Shown here piece by piece: positions 25,316-34,281 of a DNA stretch of 64,000 bases. The notes under the pieces are model-generated. The model searched no databases. It had not been told where the DNA came from and worked only from the letters and a program-made list of their open reading frames with translations. The position numbers were made by a program, and so were the translations under genes. Location: the NCBI GenBank assembly GCA_020051175.1, contig JAGVJJ010000007.1, positions 62,001-126,000 on the forward strand, read 5' to 3'. This DNA comes from Bacteroidia bacterium. GTDB taxonomy: Bacteria > Bacteroidota > Bacteroidia > 2-12-FULL-35-15. The first letter of the stretch is position 1, and every line of letters begins with the position of its first letter.

Positions 25316-26803
25316 TTACAAAGGCAGGGGCGTATTGTCCAGGAAGACAAGGCTTTTCTGTATTTCGGGATAAAGTATCTTGTCGTTTTCCACAAAAGGA
25401 ACGTGAGCCCTGTAATCAGTAATGAATTTTTCAATTGCAGGCGAAGATTTTAGTGGTCTTCTGAATTCCAATGCTTGTGCTGCATTCAATAGTTCAATGG
25501 CAAGTATTCTTTGTACATTTTTTACAACTGTGAAACACTTGGTTGCTGCATTGGCGCCCATGGAAACATGATCTTCCTGACCGTTGGAACTAACAATAGA
25601 GTCAGCTGAAGCAGGTGTGCAGAGCTGTTTGTTCTGGCTGGCAATGCTTGCCGCGGTATATTGCGGGATCATGAACCCGGAATTTAACCCGGGCTTTGCT
25701 GCCAGAAATGGAGGTAGGCCACGTACTCCTGAAATCAGCTGGTAGGTACGCCTTTCGGAAATACTTCCCAGTTCTGATAAAGCAATGGCCAGGAAATCCA
25801 GCGCCAGTGCCAGTGGCTGTCCGTGAAAATTGCCTCCTGAGATAATTTCATCTTCTTCCGGAAACACAGTAGGGTTGTCTGTAACAGAATTGATTTCAGT
25901 AAGAAAAATACCCTTTACATATTCGAATGTGTCTTTTGAAGCCCCGTGAACCTGTGGAATACAGCGGAAAGAGTAGGGGTCCTGCACCTGCACCTTGGTT
26001 CGTTGTATCAGCTCACTGCCTTCAAGCAAACGAAGTATGTTCTCTGCGGTTTTTAATTGTCCTTTGTGCGGGCGAATAGCATGAATGTGCAATTTAAACG
26101 GATCAATGCGTCCGTCAAAAGCTTCAAGCGATACAGCCCCTACAACATCTGCGGCAGCGCTTATTTTGTTTGTTTGTAAAATACACCATACTCCGTAAGC
26201 ACTCATAAATTGTGTTCCATTGAGCAGTGCGAGCCCTTCCTTCGATTTGAGCCGGATGGGTTTGAGATTAACGGAATTAAGGACTTCAGTGGCCGGACGT
26301 TTCTCTCCCTTGTAATATACTTCTCCCAGGCCGAGTAGCGGTAAGCTCATGTGTGCCAGTGGCGCCAGGTCGCCCGAAGCACCCAAAGAACCTTGCTGGT
26401 ATACAACCGGCAGAATATCATGATTAAAAAAATCAACAAGCCGTTCCACTGTTTGAAGCTGTACGGCCGACTTCCCATAAGCCAGTGCCTGTATTTTCAA
26501 TAGCAGCATCAGTTTTACAATATCCTGAGGTACTTCATCGCCCGTACCACAGGCGTGCGACATTACCAGGTTTTGCTGCAGTTGTTCCAGGTCATTGTCT
26601 GGAATAATTACATTGCACAATGAGCCAAATCCTGTATTGATACCATAGATTGGCGCTTTCTGCGTAGCCATTTTTTTGTCAAGGTACTCACGGCAGGCAG
26701 TGATATTTTTTTTTGCTTCTTCAGATAATTCAAGCTTTTTACCTCTTGAAATAATTTCTGAAATGGTATCAAAGTCCAGTAAAGATGTGGTAATGGAATG
26801 CAT
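25316..26803 (-). CDS. hutH: histidine ammonia-lyase family protein
   Basis: A 495-residue aromatic amino acid ammonia-lyase. The prosthetic MIO group would form from Ala142-Ser143-Gly144 in GSLGASGDLAPL, the same numbering as in well-studied HAL. Tyr53 in PIYGINTGFG is the conserved catalytic Tyr, and the NGTQFMSAYG and FHGQPLALALDF segments are present. It removes ammonia from histidine to give urocanate. No hutU, hutI or hutG lies nearby, and the phenylalanine-using genes elsewhere in the window are too far off to argue for PAL activity, so HAL is the default call. It sits between hisS and the TIMP-like gene. Confidence 0.87.
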   Translation of the reverse strand: MHSITTSLLDFDTISEIISRGKKLELSEEAKKNITACREYLDKKMATQKAPIYGINTGFGSLCNVIIPDNDLEQLQQNLVMSHACGTGDEVPQDIVKLMLLLKIQALAYGKSAVQLQTVERLVDFFNHDILPVVYQQGSLGASGDLAPLAHMSLPLLGLGEVYYKGEKRPATEVLNSVNLKPIRLKSKEGLALLNGTQFMSAYGVWCILQTNKISAAADVVGAVSLEAFDGRIDPFKLHIHAIRPHKGQLKTAENILRLLEGSELIQRTKVQVQDPYSFRCIPQVHGASKDTFEYVKGIFLTEINSVTDNPTVFPEEDEIISGGNFHGQPLALALDFLAIALSELGSISERRTYQLISGVRGLPPFLAAKPGLNSGFMIPQYTAASIASQNKQLCTPASADSIVSSNGQEDHVSMGANAATKCFTVVKNVQRILAIELLNAAQALEFRRPLKSSPAIEKFITDYRAHVPFVENDKILYPEIQKSLVFLDNTPLPL

Positions 26804-26828
26804 TGTTTTTATTTGGATAAAATTCGGT

Positions 26829-26867
26829 CTTTGCGAACCTTAGTGTCTTAGAGCCTTTATGGCAATA
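26829..26867. repeat. octad array in the hisS-hutH gap
   Basis: CTTAG or CTTTA words recur every eight bases (three clear units, one degenerate) in a run starting TTTGCGAACC. The style is like that of the GCGCAAAG octads at 56183. Confidence 0.55.
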
Positions 26868-26888
26868 AGGCAAATTAGGATAACTGGA

Positions 26889-28271
26889 TTATTTAAGTTT
26901 CTCTATAATATTTTCTATTGTTAATTTTTCCTGTTCTCCCGATGTCATATTTTTCAAGCTTAGCATCCCGCTTTGCATTTCATCGCCTCCAACAATAACA
27001 ACAAAGGGTATTTTTTTATCGTCAGCATAGCCCATCTGCTTTTTCATTTTCGCACCAGCCTCAGGGTATATTTCTGCATTAATACCTGCTTTGCGCGATC
27101 TGGCCAATAAAGGCAAACAATAGTGCTGTTCCGCTTCACCAAAGGTTACAAACAAAAGTTTAGTAGATGCAGCAATAGATTGCGGGAATAAATTCAGTTC
27201 GTTCAGTACATCATAAATGCGGTCAGCACCAAACGAAATACCCACCCCCGACATATTCGGTAGTCCGAAAATGCCCGTTAAATCATCATACCGGCCGCCA
27301 CCGCAGATACTGCTGCTTAGAGTGCCTGCGTTTGCTTTTACTTCAAATATAGCTCCTGTATAGTAATTGAGGCCACGTGCAAGGGTAATGTCCAGCTCCA
27401 CCTCCGATTTCAGGTCACTGATAGCTGCAAGCGTTTTGAAAATGTATTCCACTTCTTCAATGCCCTTTAAGCCAATGGCTGAACCGGCAAGCAGCTGTTT
27501 TAAAAAAATCACTTTTTCCAATGTAGTGCCCTGGAACGCTATTAAAGGCTGCAACTGGGCAATCGCAGCTTCGCTTACCCCGTTATCCTGCAACTCCTTA
27601 TTTACACCTTCAACCCCGATTTTGTCAAGCTTATCTATAGCTACGGTGATGTCGATAATTTTATCGGCCTGGCCAATAACTTCTGCAATCCCGCTTAATA
27701 TCTTACGGTTATTGATTTTAACTATAACGGGAACATTGAGTTGTGTAAACACATCATCAATCATCTGCACCAGTTCCACTTCATTGATGAGAGAATTGCT
27801 TCCAATCACATCTGCATCGCACTGGTAAAATTCACGGTAACGCCCTTTTTGAGGCCTGTCGGCACGCCATACAGGTTGTATCTGGTAACGCTTGAAAGGG
27901 AATGTGATTTCGTTTTGGTGTTGTACTACATAACGGGCAAAGGGAACAGTTAAATCGTATTTGAGGGCTTTTTCGGAAATATATTTTGTAAACGCTTTTT
28001 CTCCTTGATTTTTAGCCTCTAATAGCTGGCTGTCGTTTTGAAAATCAGAAAAGTAATTACCGCTGTTCAAAATCTTAAAAATCAATTTGTCCCCCTCTTC
28101 ACCATATTTGCCCATCAATGTAGAAAGGTTCTCCATTGCCGGGGTTTCAATCGGTAAATAGCCATAACGTTGGAATACCTGGCGTATCGTGTCAAATATA
28201 TAATTGCGTTTCACCATTTCTTCCGGTGAAAAATCGCGGGTACCTTTTGGAATGCTTGGTTTCTGGGCCAT
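26889..28271 (-). CDS. hisS: histidyl-tRNA synthetase
   Basis: A 460-residue class II synthetase started at ATG 28271 ([16 protein letters not shown], the normal opening). The longer frame adds six residues without support. Motif 1 lies in the [14 protein letters not shown] region near residue 40. Motif 2 is [21 protein letters not shown] near 120. The histidine-specific segment is [14 protein letters not shown] near 300, and motif 3 is [10 protein letters not shown]. The C-terminal HGTP anticodon-binding domain starts near 370. It charges tRNA-His in the cytoplasm. A hutH-like catabolic gene follows it, perhaps by chance. Confidence 0.95.
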   Translation of the reverse strand: MAQKPSIPKGTRDFSPEEMVKRNYIFDTIRQVFQRYGYLPIETPAMENLSTLMGKYGEEGDKLIFKILNSGNYFSDFQNDSQLLEAKNQGEKAFTKYISEKALKYDLTVPFARYVVQHQNEITFPFKRYQIQPVWRADRPQKGRYREFYQCDADVIGSNSLINEVELVQMIDDVFTQLNVPVIVKINNRKILSGIAEVIGQADKIIDITVAIDKLDKIGVEGVNKELQDNGVSEAAIAQLQPLIAFQGTTLEKVIFLKQLLAGSAIGLKGIEEVEYIFKTLAAISDLKSEVELDITLARGLNYYTGAIFEVKANAGTLSSSICGGGRYDDLTGIFGLPNMSGVGISFGADRIYDVLNELNLFPQSIAASTKLLFVTFGEAEQHYCLPLLARSRKAGINAEIYPEAGAKMKKQMGYADDKKIPFVVIVGGDEMQSGMLSLKNMTSGEQEKLTIENIIEKLK

Positions 28272-28434
28272 AAATTGGTAGAATGTCAATATAAACTACG
28301 AATATCGGGTTTTTAAGGGAGGAATACCATATCTGCGACTAAAAATAGTATTGCGGTTTGTCCTTTGAATTGCATTATAAGTAATCTGCCTCCCAAGCTT
28401 TTGTTATATTAGGCTGTTATTAAAGAACCTTTTG

Positions 28435-28442
28435 TAAATTTG
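28435..28442 (+). promoter_or_regulatory. possible second -7 box upstream of marR
   Basis: TAAATTTG lies about 91 bases before the marR ATG, upstream of the main promoter. No -33 element is at the right distance. Confidence 0.35.
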
Positions 28443-28472
28443 CAGTCCAAATTAATTCCTGACAACAATTAA

Positions 28473-28491
28473 CATATCAATATTTGATATG
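28473..28491 (+). promoter_or_regulatory. palindromic operator over the marR promoter
   Basis: Perfect inverted repeat CATATCAA-TAT-TTGATATG (8-base arms, 3-base spacer). It covers the -33 TTG at 28484-28486. A direct repeat of TCAATATTT (28477 and 28492) overlaps it. MarR proteins bind such dyads, so autoregulation is the simplest reading. Confidence 0.65.
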
Positions 28492-28513
28492 TCAATATTT
28501 AATCGTAGATTTG
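28484..28513 (+). promoter_or_regulatory. marR-peptidase operon promoter
   Basis: TTG at 28484-28486 and TAGATTTG at 28506-28513 are separated by exactly 19 bases, the Bacteroidota -33/-7 arrangement. The ATG follows 19 bases after the -7 box. This is the best complete promoter in the window. Confidence 0.75.
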
Positions 28514-28532
28514 TTTTAATAAACACGAAAAA

Positions 28533-28961
28533 ATGGATAAGCTGGATAATGTAATATTCTATACCATAGAAAAGGCAATCAAGTCTTACAGGCGTTATGG
28601 ACAGAAGAAGCTAAGGGAAAATGGTTTGAAAATTACAATTGACCAATGGCTCGTAATTAAAAATATCATGGATAATCCGTCCATTTCCCAGCAGGAAATT
28701 GCGGAAAAAGTGTTTAAGGACAATGCTTCCGTAACGCGTATTATTGATTTGCTGTTTAAGGCAAAGTACATACGCAGAAGTGTAAATAAAACCGACAGGC
28801 GAAAAACCAACCTGGTTGTTACAGAGGAAGGTGTTAATCTTGTGAACGAAGTGTATAAAGTGGTATTGGAATACCGTGCAACCGCATTGCAGGGTATCAG
28901 CAGGCAGGAGATAGATGCCACTACCAAAGTGCTTTCTGCAATTATCGGCAATTGTAAATAG
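28533..28961 (+). CDS. MarR-family transcriptional regulator
   Basis: A 142-residue winged-helix protein. The helix-turn-helix lies at about 45-72 (ISQQEIAEKVFKDNASVTRIIDLL). The wing follows, with YIRRSVNKTDRRKTNLVVTEEG, whose D-R-R is the MarR wing hallmark. Flanking helices form the dimer interface. MarR dimers repress by covering promoters and are often released by small ligands. A perfect palindrome overlaps the -33 box of its own promoter, and the next gene begins 15 bases after its stop. It therefore very probably controls itself and the two secreted peptidase genes downstream. Confidence 0.9.
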   Translation: MDKLDNVIFYTIEKAIKSYRRYGQKKLRENGLKITIDQWLVIKNIMDNPSISQQEIAEKVFKDNASVTRIIDLLFKAKYIRRSVNKTDRRKTNLVVTEEGVNLVNEVYKVVLEYRATALQGISRQEIDATTKVLSAIIGNCK

Positions 28962-28976
28962 AATCGTTTAACCAGG

Positions 28977-29744
28977 ATGAAAAATATCATTAATATAACA
29001 GTACTTTTTGCACTGATGGTATTGCTGCAGAGCCTTATTACACGGCACGATGTGGCAGATGATAAATTTGTTCAGCTTGCCCGCCAATACCCCCAGGTTT
29101 GTCATTTGCCAATGGGCGAAGCTGCATTGATTGATAGCTGTTGGGCCCTTACAGCCGGACATGTAGGCAACGATCTGCAACAGGATATTAAAAATGGATA
29201 TGCTCCAGCACTTGTTTGTAACGGAATAAAATATCCGATTGAAAAGGTGGTGTTGCACCCTGCCTTTAAAACAATGGAGCAAGGTTTGCAAAATGATATT
29301 GCCCTTATCCGGATAAAAGGTGCAGTGAAGGGTATGCATCCCGCTAAGGTTTATGAAAAACAGGATGAAGCAGGCCAGGAAATAACAATTGTTGGAATGG
29401 GGGATATGGGAACGGGCTTAACAGGCCCTCAAAAGTGGGATAAAGTTACGCGTGCTGCCACAAATAAAATTGAAGGCGCAGATAATCAATGGCTGAGTTT
29501 TGTTTTTGATTCTGTTGGGGCAGTCAATGTAACCCCTATGGAAGGTATCAGCGGACCCGGTGATAGCGGGGGGCCGGCTTTTATTGATAAAGACGGGGTT
29601 CGGTACATTGTAGGAATTAGTTCTCACCAGAGCGGACAGGCAAAATTTGGCAAAGGGCGTTATGGCGTTACTGAATATTATGCGCGCATTAGTTCCTATA
29701 GTGCATGGATAAAGGAAACAATAGGCGAAGGAAAAAAGAAATAA
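28977..29744 (+). CDS. secreted trypsin-fold (S1) serine protease
   Basis: A 255-residue protein with an N-terminal hydrophobic export signal (about residues 5-22). The catalytic triad is clear: His62 in LTAGHVGND, Asp107 in NDIALIRIKG and Ser197 in GPGDSGGPAF. The residue six before the Ser, which sets S1 preference (189 in chymotrypsin numbering), is Ile191 rather than Asp, so cleavage after Arg or Lys is unlikely. It has no T9SS sorting domain or lipobox and would remain in the periplasm or be released. It is operonic with MarR and followed 35 bases later by the S46 peptidase, suggesting cooperative peptide breakdown. Confidence 0.88.
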   Translation: MKNIINITVLFALMVLLQSLITRHDVADDKFVQLARQYPQVCHLPMGEAALIDSCWALTAGHVGNDLQQDIKNGYAPALVCNGIKYPIEKVVLHPAFKTMEQGLQNDIALIRIKGAVKGMHPAKVYEKQDEAGQEITIVGMGDMGTGLTGPQKWDKVTRAATNKIEGADNQWLSFVFDSVGAVNVTPMEGISGPGDSGGPAFIDKDGVRYIVGISSHQSGQAKFGKGRYGVTEYYARISSYSAWIKETIGEGKKK

Positions 29745-29779
29745 ACAATTGAAAAAATTACAATTTAAATTTTAATTAT

Positions 29780-31921
29780 ATGAAAAAAGTGTATACCCTG
29801 CTGGCCTCCGTTATTATGGTAGGTTCAGCTATTGCAGACGAAGGAATGTGGCTTCCGATGCTGTTAAAAAACAATTATGCCCAGATGCAGCAGATGGGGC
29901 TTAAACTTACAGCCGAGCAGCTGTACGATGTGAACAATGCCAGTCTGAAAGACGCTATCGTGTGGTTCAATGGCGGATGTACTGGTGAAATCATTTCTGA
30001 TCAGGGCTTATTGCTTACCAATCACCACTGCGGTTATGAGTCTATCGCAAAACACAGTACCACTTCTGACAATATTCTTGACAATGGTTTCTGGGCAAAA
30101 TCTTTTGGTGATGAAAAATCGAATCCCGGTCTTTGGGTTTCCATCCTGGTGCGCATGGAAGATGTATCAGAGCGTGTAAACAAGGGCCTTGCAGGTGTTG
30201 ATCCTAAAAGCCTGGAAGCAAAAAAGGCGGAGCTGTTTAAAGCAATTGAAGCCGAAGCTAAAAAAGGTACGCACTACGATGCGACAGTGAAATCCTTCTT
30301 TAAAGACAATGCTTTTTATTTGTTTGTTTTTGAAAAATTTACAGACATACGCCTTGTTGCCACTCCTCCCCAGTCAATTGGTAAATTTGGCGGTGATACA
30401 GACAACTGGATGTGGCCGCGCCATACGGCCGATTTTTCAATATTCCGTATTTATGCAAACAAGGAAAATAAGCCTGCTGCATACTCCAAAGACAATGTGC
30501 CTTATAAACCAAAACGCTTTTTGAGCATATCCACTAAAGGAGTAAAAGAAAACGATTATACTATGGTATATGGCTTTCCGGGGCGCACGAACCGATATGA
30601 AAATTCTTATGGTATAAAGCTTGCAATTGAGAAAGTAAACCCTGCTATCGTTGCTTTGCGCAACGTACGTTTGTCTGAGTGGAAATATGAAATGGATGTG
30701 AGCGACAGTGTACGTTTGTTGCTTTCATCCAACTATGCAAAAGTGGCGAACTACTGGAAGTACTTCATCGGGCAAACAGAGCAGCTGAAAAACCTGAAAG
30801 TGTACGATGAAAAGAAAAAACTCGAAGCACAGTTTATTGCTTGGGCAAAAAATAAACCTGAGTACGCATCTATTCTTCCTAATTTTGAAAAGGCCTATGC
30901 AGATTATGACCCGTATGCATTGCATGCCATTTATATGAGAGAAGGCATTATGGGTTCGGCCATTCTTGCAAATGCGATAAAATACATTGCCCTGGAAAAG
31001 GCTGTGGACAAGCAGGACCAGGAGCAAATTAAAAAAGCGGTGGAGTCTATCAGGAAAGAGAATGAGGAATTTTATAAACGCTTCAATACACCGTCAGAAC
31101 AACGCATCCTGGCAAATATTGTAAGAATGTATTATGAGAATATCCCTGCAGCTCAGCAGCCGGAGTATATGGCTGCACTTGTAAAAAAATACAAAGGAAA
31201 AGGTAACCAGGAGACATTCGATAAGTTTGCAAAAGCCGTGTTCGATAAAAGCTTTATTACATCTAAGGAGCAGGCAAATGAAATACTTGATAAATTGAAT
31301 ATGAAAAAATTAAAAAGCGACCCTGCTTATATGGCAGCAAGAGCTTTTTATATGAATTACAATGAACGTATCATGCCGCATATAGAGGCCTTCGATGAAA
31401 TAAACAACAGGGAGGGTGGTAAATATATAAAGGCGCTCAGGGAAATGAGCCCGGAGAAGAATTTCTATCCGGATGCTAACAGTACCATGCGCCTGACCTA
31501 TGGTGCAGCTAAAGTGTATGGACCTAAAGATGGTGTGGATTACAGGTATTATACCACGCTGAAAGGTGTTATGGAAAAAGAAAAACCGGGTGATCCGGAG
31601 TTTACCGTGCCAGCAAAATTAAAGGAGCTGTATGAGAAAAAAGATTTTGGCGGTTATGCAGATAGTGATGGGGAAATGCACGTAGCTTTTATCAGCAACA
31701 ATGATATTACAGGGGGGAACTCCGGCAGTCCTGTTATAAATGGCAATGGTGAGCTTATAGGACTGGCGTTTGATGGTAATTGGGAAGCAATGAGCGGTGA
31801 TATTTATTTCGACAGTAAATACAAGCGTACTATTTCTGCAGATATCCGCTATATCCTGTTCCTGATGGATAAGCTGGGCGGTGCACAGAACCTTATTAAG
31901 GAGCTGAACATTGTAAATTAA
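29780..31921 (+). CDS. S46-family dipeptidyl-peptidase, DPP7-like
   Basis: A 713-residue exopeptidase with a signal peptide ending SAIAD. The catalytic His is in TNHHCGY (82-83) and the catalytic Ser648 in GGNSGSPV. The residue 18 after the Ser, known in characterised members to separate DPP7 (Gly) from DPP11 (Arg), is Gly666 in the segment AFDGNWE. That predicts release of dipeptides with hydrophobic penultimate residues rather than Asp or Glu. It acts in the periplasm on oligopeptides. It follows the S1 protease and ends before a palindromic repeat with a T-run that probably terminates the operon. Confidence 0.93.
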   Translation: MKKVYTLLASVIMVGSAIADEGMWLPMLLKNNYAQMQQMGLKLTAEQLYDVNNASLKDAIVWFNGGCTGEIISDQGLLLTNHHCGYESIAKHSTTSDNILDNGFWAKSFGDEKSNPGLWVSILVRMEDVSERVNKGLAGVDPKSLEAKKAELFKAIEAEAKKGTHYDATVKSFFKDNAFYLFVFEKFTDIRLVATPPQSIGKFGGDTDNWMWPRHTADFSIFRIYANKENKPAAYSKDNVPYKPKRFLSISTKGVKENDYTMVYGFPGRTNRYENSYGIKLAIEKVNPAIVALRNVRLSEWKYEMDVSDSVRLLLSSNYAKVANYWKYFIGQTEQLKNLKVYDEKKKLEAQFIAWAKNKPEYASILPNFEKAYADYDPYALHAIYMREGIMGSAILANAIKYIALEKAVDKQDQEQIKKAVESIRKENEEFYKRFNTPSEQRILANIVRMYYENIPAAQQPEYMAALVKKYKGKGNQETFDKFAKAVFDKSFITSKEQANEILDKLNMKKLKSDPAYMAARAFYMNYNERIMPHIEAFDEINNREGGKYIKALREMSPEKNFYPDANSTMRLTYGAAKVYGPKDGVDYRYYTTLKGVMEKEKPGDPEFTVPAKLKELYEKKDFGGYADSDGEMHVAFISNNDITGGNSGSPVINGNGELIGLAFDGNWEAMSGDIYFDSKYKRTISADIRYILFLMDKLGGAQNLIKELNIVN

Positions 31922-31942
31922 TAAGCAGGTTTGTAATTTAAA

Positions 31943-31992
31943 AGCCACAGATTCACAGATTGTTTTAATCCGTGAATCTGTGGCTTTTTTTG
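31943..31992 (+). terminator. palindromic octad repeat, copy C, acting as terminator
   Basis: AGCCACAGATTCACAGATT faces its complement (one mismatch, 31967-31985) across a 5-base loop, and seven T residues follow directly. It stands 21 bases after the S46 stop. It is the same element as copies A and B, here with a terminator-like tail. Confidence 0.82.
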
Positions 31993-32015
31993 CAAAAGAT
32001 TATAGTACTAGCGTT

Positions 32016-32038
32016 GTCAGTCTGAGCTTGTCGAAGAC
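32016..32038 (+). repeat. dispersed repeat GTCAGTCTGAGC
   Basis: A 23-base word with partial dyad symmetry, followed by CTTGGGGGAG. It resembles the diverged copy at 22347-22399 and, more distantly, the 6552 element. Confidence 0.5.
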
Positions 32039-32119
32039 TTGGGGGAGCTAAAATTCTCTTTCTTTGAGGGCCTTCGCCCTTAACTATAAAAGTTTACTTA
32101 AATAGAAAGCCCTGTAGTA

Positions 32120-32932
32120 TTATTTTATCTGCTCCAGTATTTTCTTAATATCTTTTTTTATACCTTCTCCAATGATTGGCAGTCCCTGTTGCGGAGTACT
32201 GATAGCGGTTTTTAAAATTTCAATGTCGTCCGTAGCACTAAACTTTTTATCGTTGTTGCTGTCCAGCCTTACTTTCATTAAAATGTTATTGGTGGCTTCA
32301 TCAATGTACCAGTCTACGAGCTGAGTATTTTCAGGAGTAATTGAAATCATGTTCTGTCCTGAAAGGTTACTGATATAAACCGTTTCGGCATCCTCATCAT
32401 TGATATATCCATCATCGTTGCTGTCACTTTCATGAATTCCAAACAGAAGGAACCAGTATTTTTTTGCTTTGTACTCCGCGTTGTAAAAAGGGAAATAAAA
32501 TTCTGCAATCACTGCTGGTTTCTGAAGCAGTAAGTGGGTGTCTTCGTTCTTTTTGTTGTAAAAAATTATGTTGTTGCAATTGCCGAAATCAAGGGTGTAA
32601 AAATTATACCTGTAGCTTCTGTAACTGCCTATATAACTCTCTGTTGAGTACTCCTCAGATGCTTTATTCTTCAGCAATCTGTTTTCATTCTCTTCCACCG
32701 TTTTCATACCAAGCGGAATCAGGAGGTAATTGGTGCTGTCCAAATCCATATAATCGCCATAAACCAGTTGCTGTTGCTTTTTGGGTTCGCTGGCTTTTGC
32801 GGTGTCATTGGTTACGAGCCTCAGGCCTTCTTGCCCTTTTCGTTTCTTTGTGTCGAACACAACTATGATAATAAGGATCAGCACAGCTCCAATAATTCCA
32901 CCAATAATAATTCCTAATGCCAGTCGTTTCAT
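32120..32932 (-). CDS. membrane-anchored protein with two EF-hand-like loops
   Basis: A 270-residue protein with one N-terminal membrane helix (about 5-26) and the rest outside or in the periplasm. Two calcium-loop-like segments stand out. The first, DSNDDGYINDED at 170-181, has Asp at 1, Asn at 3, Asp at 5, Gly at 6, Ile at 8 and Asp at 12. The second, DSNNDKKFSATD at 224-235, keeps all of these except the Gly. Each precedes a beta strand rather than a full helix, so they may be dockerin-like or isolated loops. I recognise no named domain. It is 39 bases downstream of the EEP-family gene on the same strand. Confidence 0.7.
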   Translation of the reverse strand: MKRLALGIIIGGIIGAVLILIIIVVFDTKKRKGQEGLRLVTNDTAKASEPKKQQQLVYGDYMDLDSTNYLLIPLGMKTVEENENRLLKNKASEEYSTESYIGSYRSYRYNFYTLDFGNCNNIIFYNKKNEDTHLLLQKPAVIAEFYFPFYNAEYKAKKYWFLLFGIHESDSNDDGYINDEDAETVYISNLSGQNMISITPENTQLVDWYIDEATNNILMKVRLDSNNDKKFSATDDIEILKTAISTPQQGLPIIGEGIKKDIKKILEQIK

Positions 32933-32971
32933 TCAGAAGGTGTTTATATCAAGTTTAACGCAAAAAATAGT

Positions 32972-34129
32972 TTATTGTTGCTTTTCCAGGTGGAGGTAGC
33001 AACACAATGGGAAATGATCGGAAAGTTTTTCACGTATTGTTCTGAAATCAGATGCCTTGTAGTCATTGCTATGCAGAATATAATCAATCCGGAAAGAAGG
33101 GAACTTTCCCGAATAGGTCCTGCCAAAACCATTACCACTTTCAATAAACGAATCAGAAAGGTTTTTAGAAATGGTATGATAAGCGTAAGATGCCGGAGGG
33201 TCATTAAAATCACCACAAACAATAACAGGGTAAGGGGATTTTTCAATATGTTCCGAAACAAGTTCTGTTTGCGTAGAACGTTTTATAAATGCACGTTTTA
33301 GCCGCTTTAAAATATTTTTTGAATTCTCAAGTTCTTCGGTTTCATTGTTGTTGATAATGTCTTCAACGAATTTATAATCCCCATACCCGAAATGTATGGA
33401 TTGCAGGTGAATGTTATAAACCCTGATGGTATCACCATTAACATCAATATCTGAATAGATACAGGTGTTGTTTGTGTTTTCAAAGGATATTTTGCCTTTA
33501 TTTACTATCGGGTATGTGCTGAAGGTGGCAGCGCCCCAGGAAGCTGCACCTTTTGAGGCAACATATTCCAGGTGGGTGTTTTTTGCTTTCTGCAGGTTAA
33601 CCAGGTTGTTGAGGTTGTTGCGGGCAGAATCCTTATTGTGTGTGTAAAACTCCTGGAAGCAAATAATATCAGGGCTTTCGTCTGCAATGAGATTGAGCAT
33701 TTTACTGCGCGTAGTGGTGTCATTGTTCCAGTTGTATAAGTCAAATGACTTTACATTATACGACATTATTTTGATCCGGTTTTTAGACTTGTCTGCTACT
33801 TCCGAGGAATTAAACTGTACATATTCCCGAAGTTGGAACCAGCCTGCAAAAACAATAAGCAGGGAATAAAATGCGCGTTTTTTTAATTGCAGTCCCCAGT
33901 ATAAAACAAATAAAAGGTTAAACATCACCAGAACAGGATAGGCAAGGCCAAACAACGCTATAAACCAGAAGTTTTCGGGGCTTACATGAGGTGCAAGGTA
34001 AGACACCAGAATGCTGATTGCTACAATATGGTTGCAGAACATGGCAATAGAATTAAAGAACTGGCGTTTACCTTTCTTTTTTTTCTTTGCCTGTGGTGCT
34101 GGTATTGTATTCTGATCTATTGTATTCAA
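32972..34129 (-). CDS. endonuclease/exonuclease/phosphatase (EEP) family membrane protein
   Basis: A 385-residue protein. The first ~100 residues contain three hydrophobic helices. The rest is an EEP-fold domain with KIMSYNVKSFDLYNW (strand with the metal-side Asn), DIICFQEFYTH (Glu ligand), NIHLQSIHF, VIVCGDFNDPP and SDHFPL (the final Asp-His). These are the active-site segments of the family, which cleaves phosphodiesters in nucleic acids, inositol lipids or sphingolipids. The catalytic domain would face the periplasm. This type is a regular neighbour of rhomboid genes in Bacteroidota, as here. The substrate is not known. Confidence 0.87.
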   Translation of the reverse strand: MNTIDQNTIPAPQAKKKKKGKRQFFNSIAMFCNHIVAISILVSYLAPHVSPENFWFIALFGLAYPVLVMFNLLFVLYWGLQLKKRAFYSLLIVFAGWFQLREYVQFNSSEVADKSKNRIKIMSYNVKSFDLYNWNNDTTTRSKMLNLIADESPDIICFQEFYTHNKDSARNNLNNLVNLQKAKNTHLEYVASKGAASWGAATFSTYPIVNKGKISFENTNNTCIYSDIDVNGDTIRVYNIHLQSIHFGYGDYKFVEDIINNNETEELENSKNILKRLKRAFIKRSTQTELVSEHIEKSPYPVIVCGDFNDPPASYAYHTISKNLSDSFIESGNGFGRTYSGKFPSFRIDYILHSNDYKASDFRTIREKLSDHFPLCCYLHLEKQQ

Positions 34130-34281
34130 CTGCTCTTAAATAAGGATAACAATGTCGCAAAAAAAGTGAGAACTAACAAATTTTATAGTAGCATTAAACC
34201 GAGCGTTGTTAGGATAAAGATAATGTGCTGAAAATGCTCTGTAGTCTGTTATCAGATGTTCGGGCAGAGAAGCCGAAAGGC

